Shown: piece after piece, positions 30,117 to 30,740 of the stretch
Numbering within the stretch: the stretch's first letter is position 1
Layout of the letters: each line of letters starts with the position of its first letter
Source: a bacterium
Lineage (GTDB): Bacteria > Arandabacterota > Arandabacteria > Arandabacterales > Arandabacteraceae
DNA: 30,740 nucleotides
Direction: 5' to 3'
NCBI GenBank assembly: GCA_029933125.1
Contig: JAOZOU010000015.1
Coordinates: forward strand, 1 to 30,740
Translations under genes and position numbers: made by a program
The notes under the pieces: model-generated
What the model saw: the letters and a program-made list of their open reading frames with translations, nothing else
Databases searched by the model: none
What the model was told of the DNA's origin: nothing

Positions 30117-30740
30117 ATGGCAGAGGTAAATCTTAAGGAGATTGAGGAAAAGCTCGACGAGGTCGGCAGAACCGTAGTCTCTGTCAACGATTATGTTGAG
30201 CAGACGGCGGTCAAGGTTGAAAAGCTTGAAGAGACCGTCAGGAAGGTTGAAGCCCTGGCAAAACGGGCTAACGAGATCAGCCGTCGGCAGACGCTGTCCG
30301 GGATTATCAACCGTTACGGTCCAACCGACGGCAAGGATCTGCTCACCCGAGCGCTGACTGATCCCACACCACACGCTCGGTTCCTCAAGGGCGAAGCTCT
30401 CAACAATGACGATACTTTGGTCTTGCGCTTCCAAGAGGCGAACGATCGGCTGCTTTTGGCTGCTATGGCGTTGGGGCTTGAGCCTAAGCCAGAGGTCTTT
30501 GCACGCAGATTGCCCAAGCTCTGGCACGACTTCCAGACGCTTGCAAGCGATCTTGCTCGTGCAATGGACACGGGCACTGAGCTCGCCGACTGGCTTATGA
30601 CCCAGATGTCGCCGAGGTTGCTCAATCTCGTTCGGCTGGAGCTTAAGGTTGCGGCTCTGTTCGAAGAGGTCAATATGCCTCGGTCGCCGTATGAGTTCCC
30701 GATCGAGGGTGCTGACTTCTCCGTTCAGTATGCCTTGGCG
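30117..30740 (+). CDS. Major capsid protein, N-terminal part (continues at position 56)
   Basis: The 5' part of the capsid gene, 208 codons up to the end of the window, with ATG 30117 preceded by GGGTG. Residues 5-55 form a coiled coil ('EIEEKLDEVGRTVVSVNDYVEQTAVKVEKLEETVRKVEALAKR'), the delta/scaffold region removed by the prohead protease. The fold-typical 'LWHDFQTLASDLARAMDTG' and 'LFEEVNMPRSPYEFPIEGADF' follow. The frame joins position 56 with no gap, and the full protein is 471 residues, longer than HK97 gp5 (about 385). The extra length is partly the coiled coil and a mid-protein insertion. Confidence 0.92.
   Translation, partial: MAEVNLKEIEEKLDEVGRTVVSVNDYVEQTAVKVEKLEETVRKVEALAKRANEISRRQTLSGIINRYGPTDGKDLLTRALTDPTPHARFLKGEALNNDDTLVLRFQEANDRLLLAAMALGLEPKPEVFARRLPKLWHDFQTLASDLARAMDTGTELADWLMTQMSPRLLNLVRLELKVAALFEEVNMPRSPYEFPIEGADFSVQYALA
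30686..30740. repeat. Terminal direct repeat (right copy)
   Basis: Identical to bases 1-55. It marks the overlap of a circular or circularly permuted molecule. The capsid frame continues unbroken into position 56. Confidence 0.95.

Overview
The window is a complete, circularly closed genome of a tailed double-stranded DNA phage with a siphovirus-type (long, non-contractile) tail. Its last 55 bases (30686-30740) repeat its first 55 bases, and the major capsid gene runs across that join, so the unique circle is 30,685 bp. Most of the sequence is coding, and nearly all genes lie on the + strand with ATGA-type overlaps. No sheath, integrase or partition gene was seen. The host is a bacterium. Three Sec-type signal peptides and a predicted outer-membrane beta-barrel weakly suggest a diderm host, but the sequence does not name it.

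Layout around the circle. The divergent switch near 18.5 kb has a leaderless Cro/CI-type repressor on the + strand and a three-gene minus-strand operon (18468 down to 16668). That operon ends in an AbiJ/Abi-C-like HEPN protein, probably a superinfection-defence module. Rightward from the switch come a small zinc-binding protein, a gene-free stretch of about 640 nt rich in long helices (19088-19727), a putative single-strand annealing protein, a Cas4/RecB-like nuclease, a RepA/RecA-fold ATPase, an array of GTTAAC iterons (likely replication origin), and a Hjc-like resolvase. The packaging and head genes follow: TerS, TerL, a portal fused to a Mu gpF domain, a protease fused to a further C-terminal domain, a structured leader, and the major capsid protein across the join.

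From position 1 the morphogenesis cassette continues with connectors, HK97 gp10-like protein, a tail terminator carrying an extra N-terminal DNRLRE-like beta-sandwich, the tail tube, tail-assembly chaperones joined by a probable +1 frameshift, tape measure, distal tail and hub proteins, and a polysaccharide-deacetylase fibre. Next are an XhlA-like membrane protein, an amidase endolysin, a small HExxH metallopeptidase and a metallophosphoesterase with an N-terminal HTH. A promoter at 14082 then starts an accessory cassette: a holin-like protein, small membrane proteins and an OMP-like protein.

The most unusual content is RNA. Positions 15892-16030 fold as a tmRNA tRNA-like domain: both conserved tmRNA ends, a G3-U70 acceptor pair, a P2 helix and a T-arm are present, but there is no room for the pseudoknots and no convincing tag reading frame. 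A three-way-junction RNA follows directly (16050-16123). A second, larger structured RNA candidate lies at about 19220-19712. A repressor and an iteron origin without an integrase suggest a phage-plasmid lifestyle.
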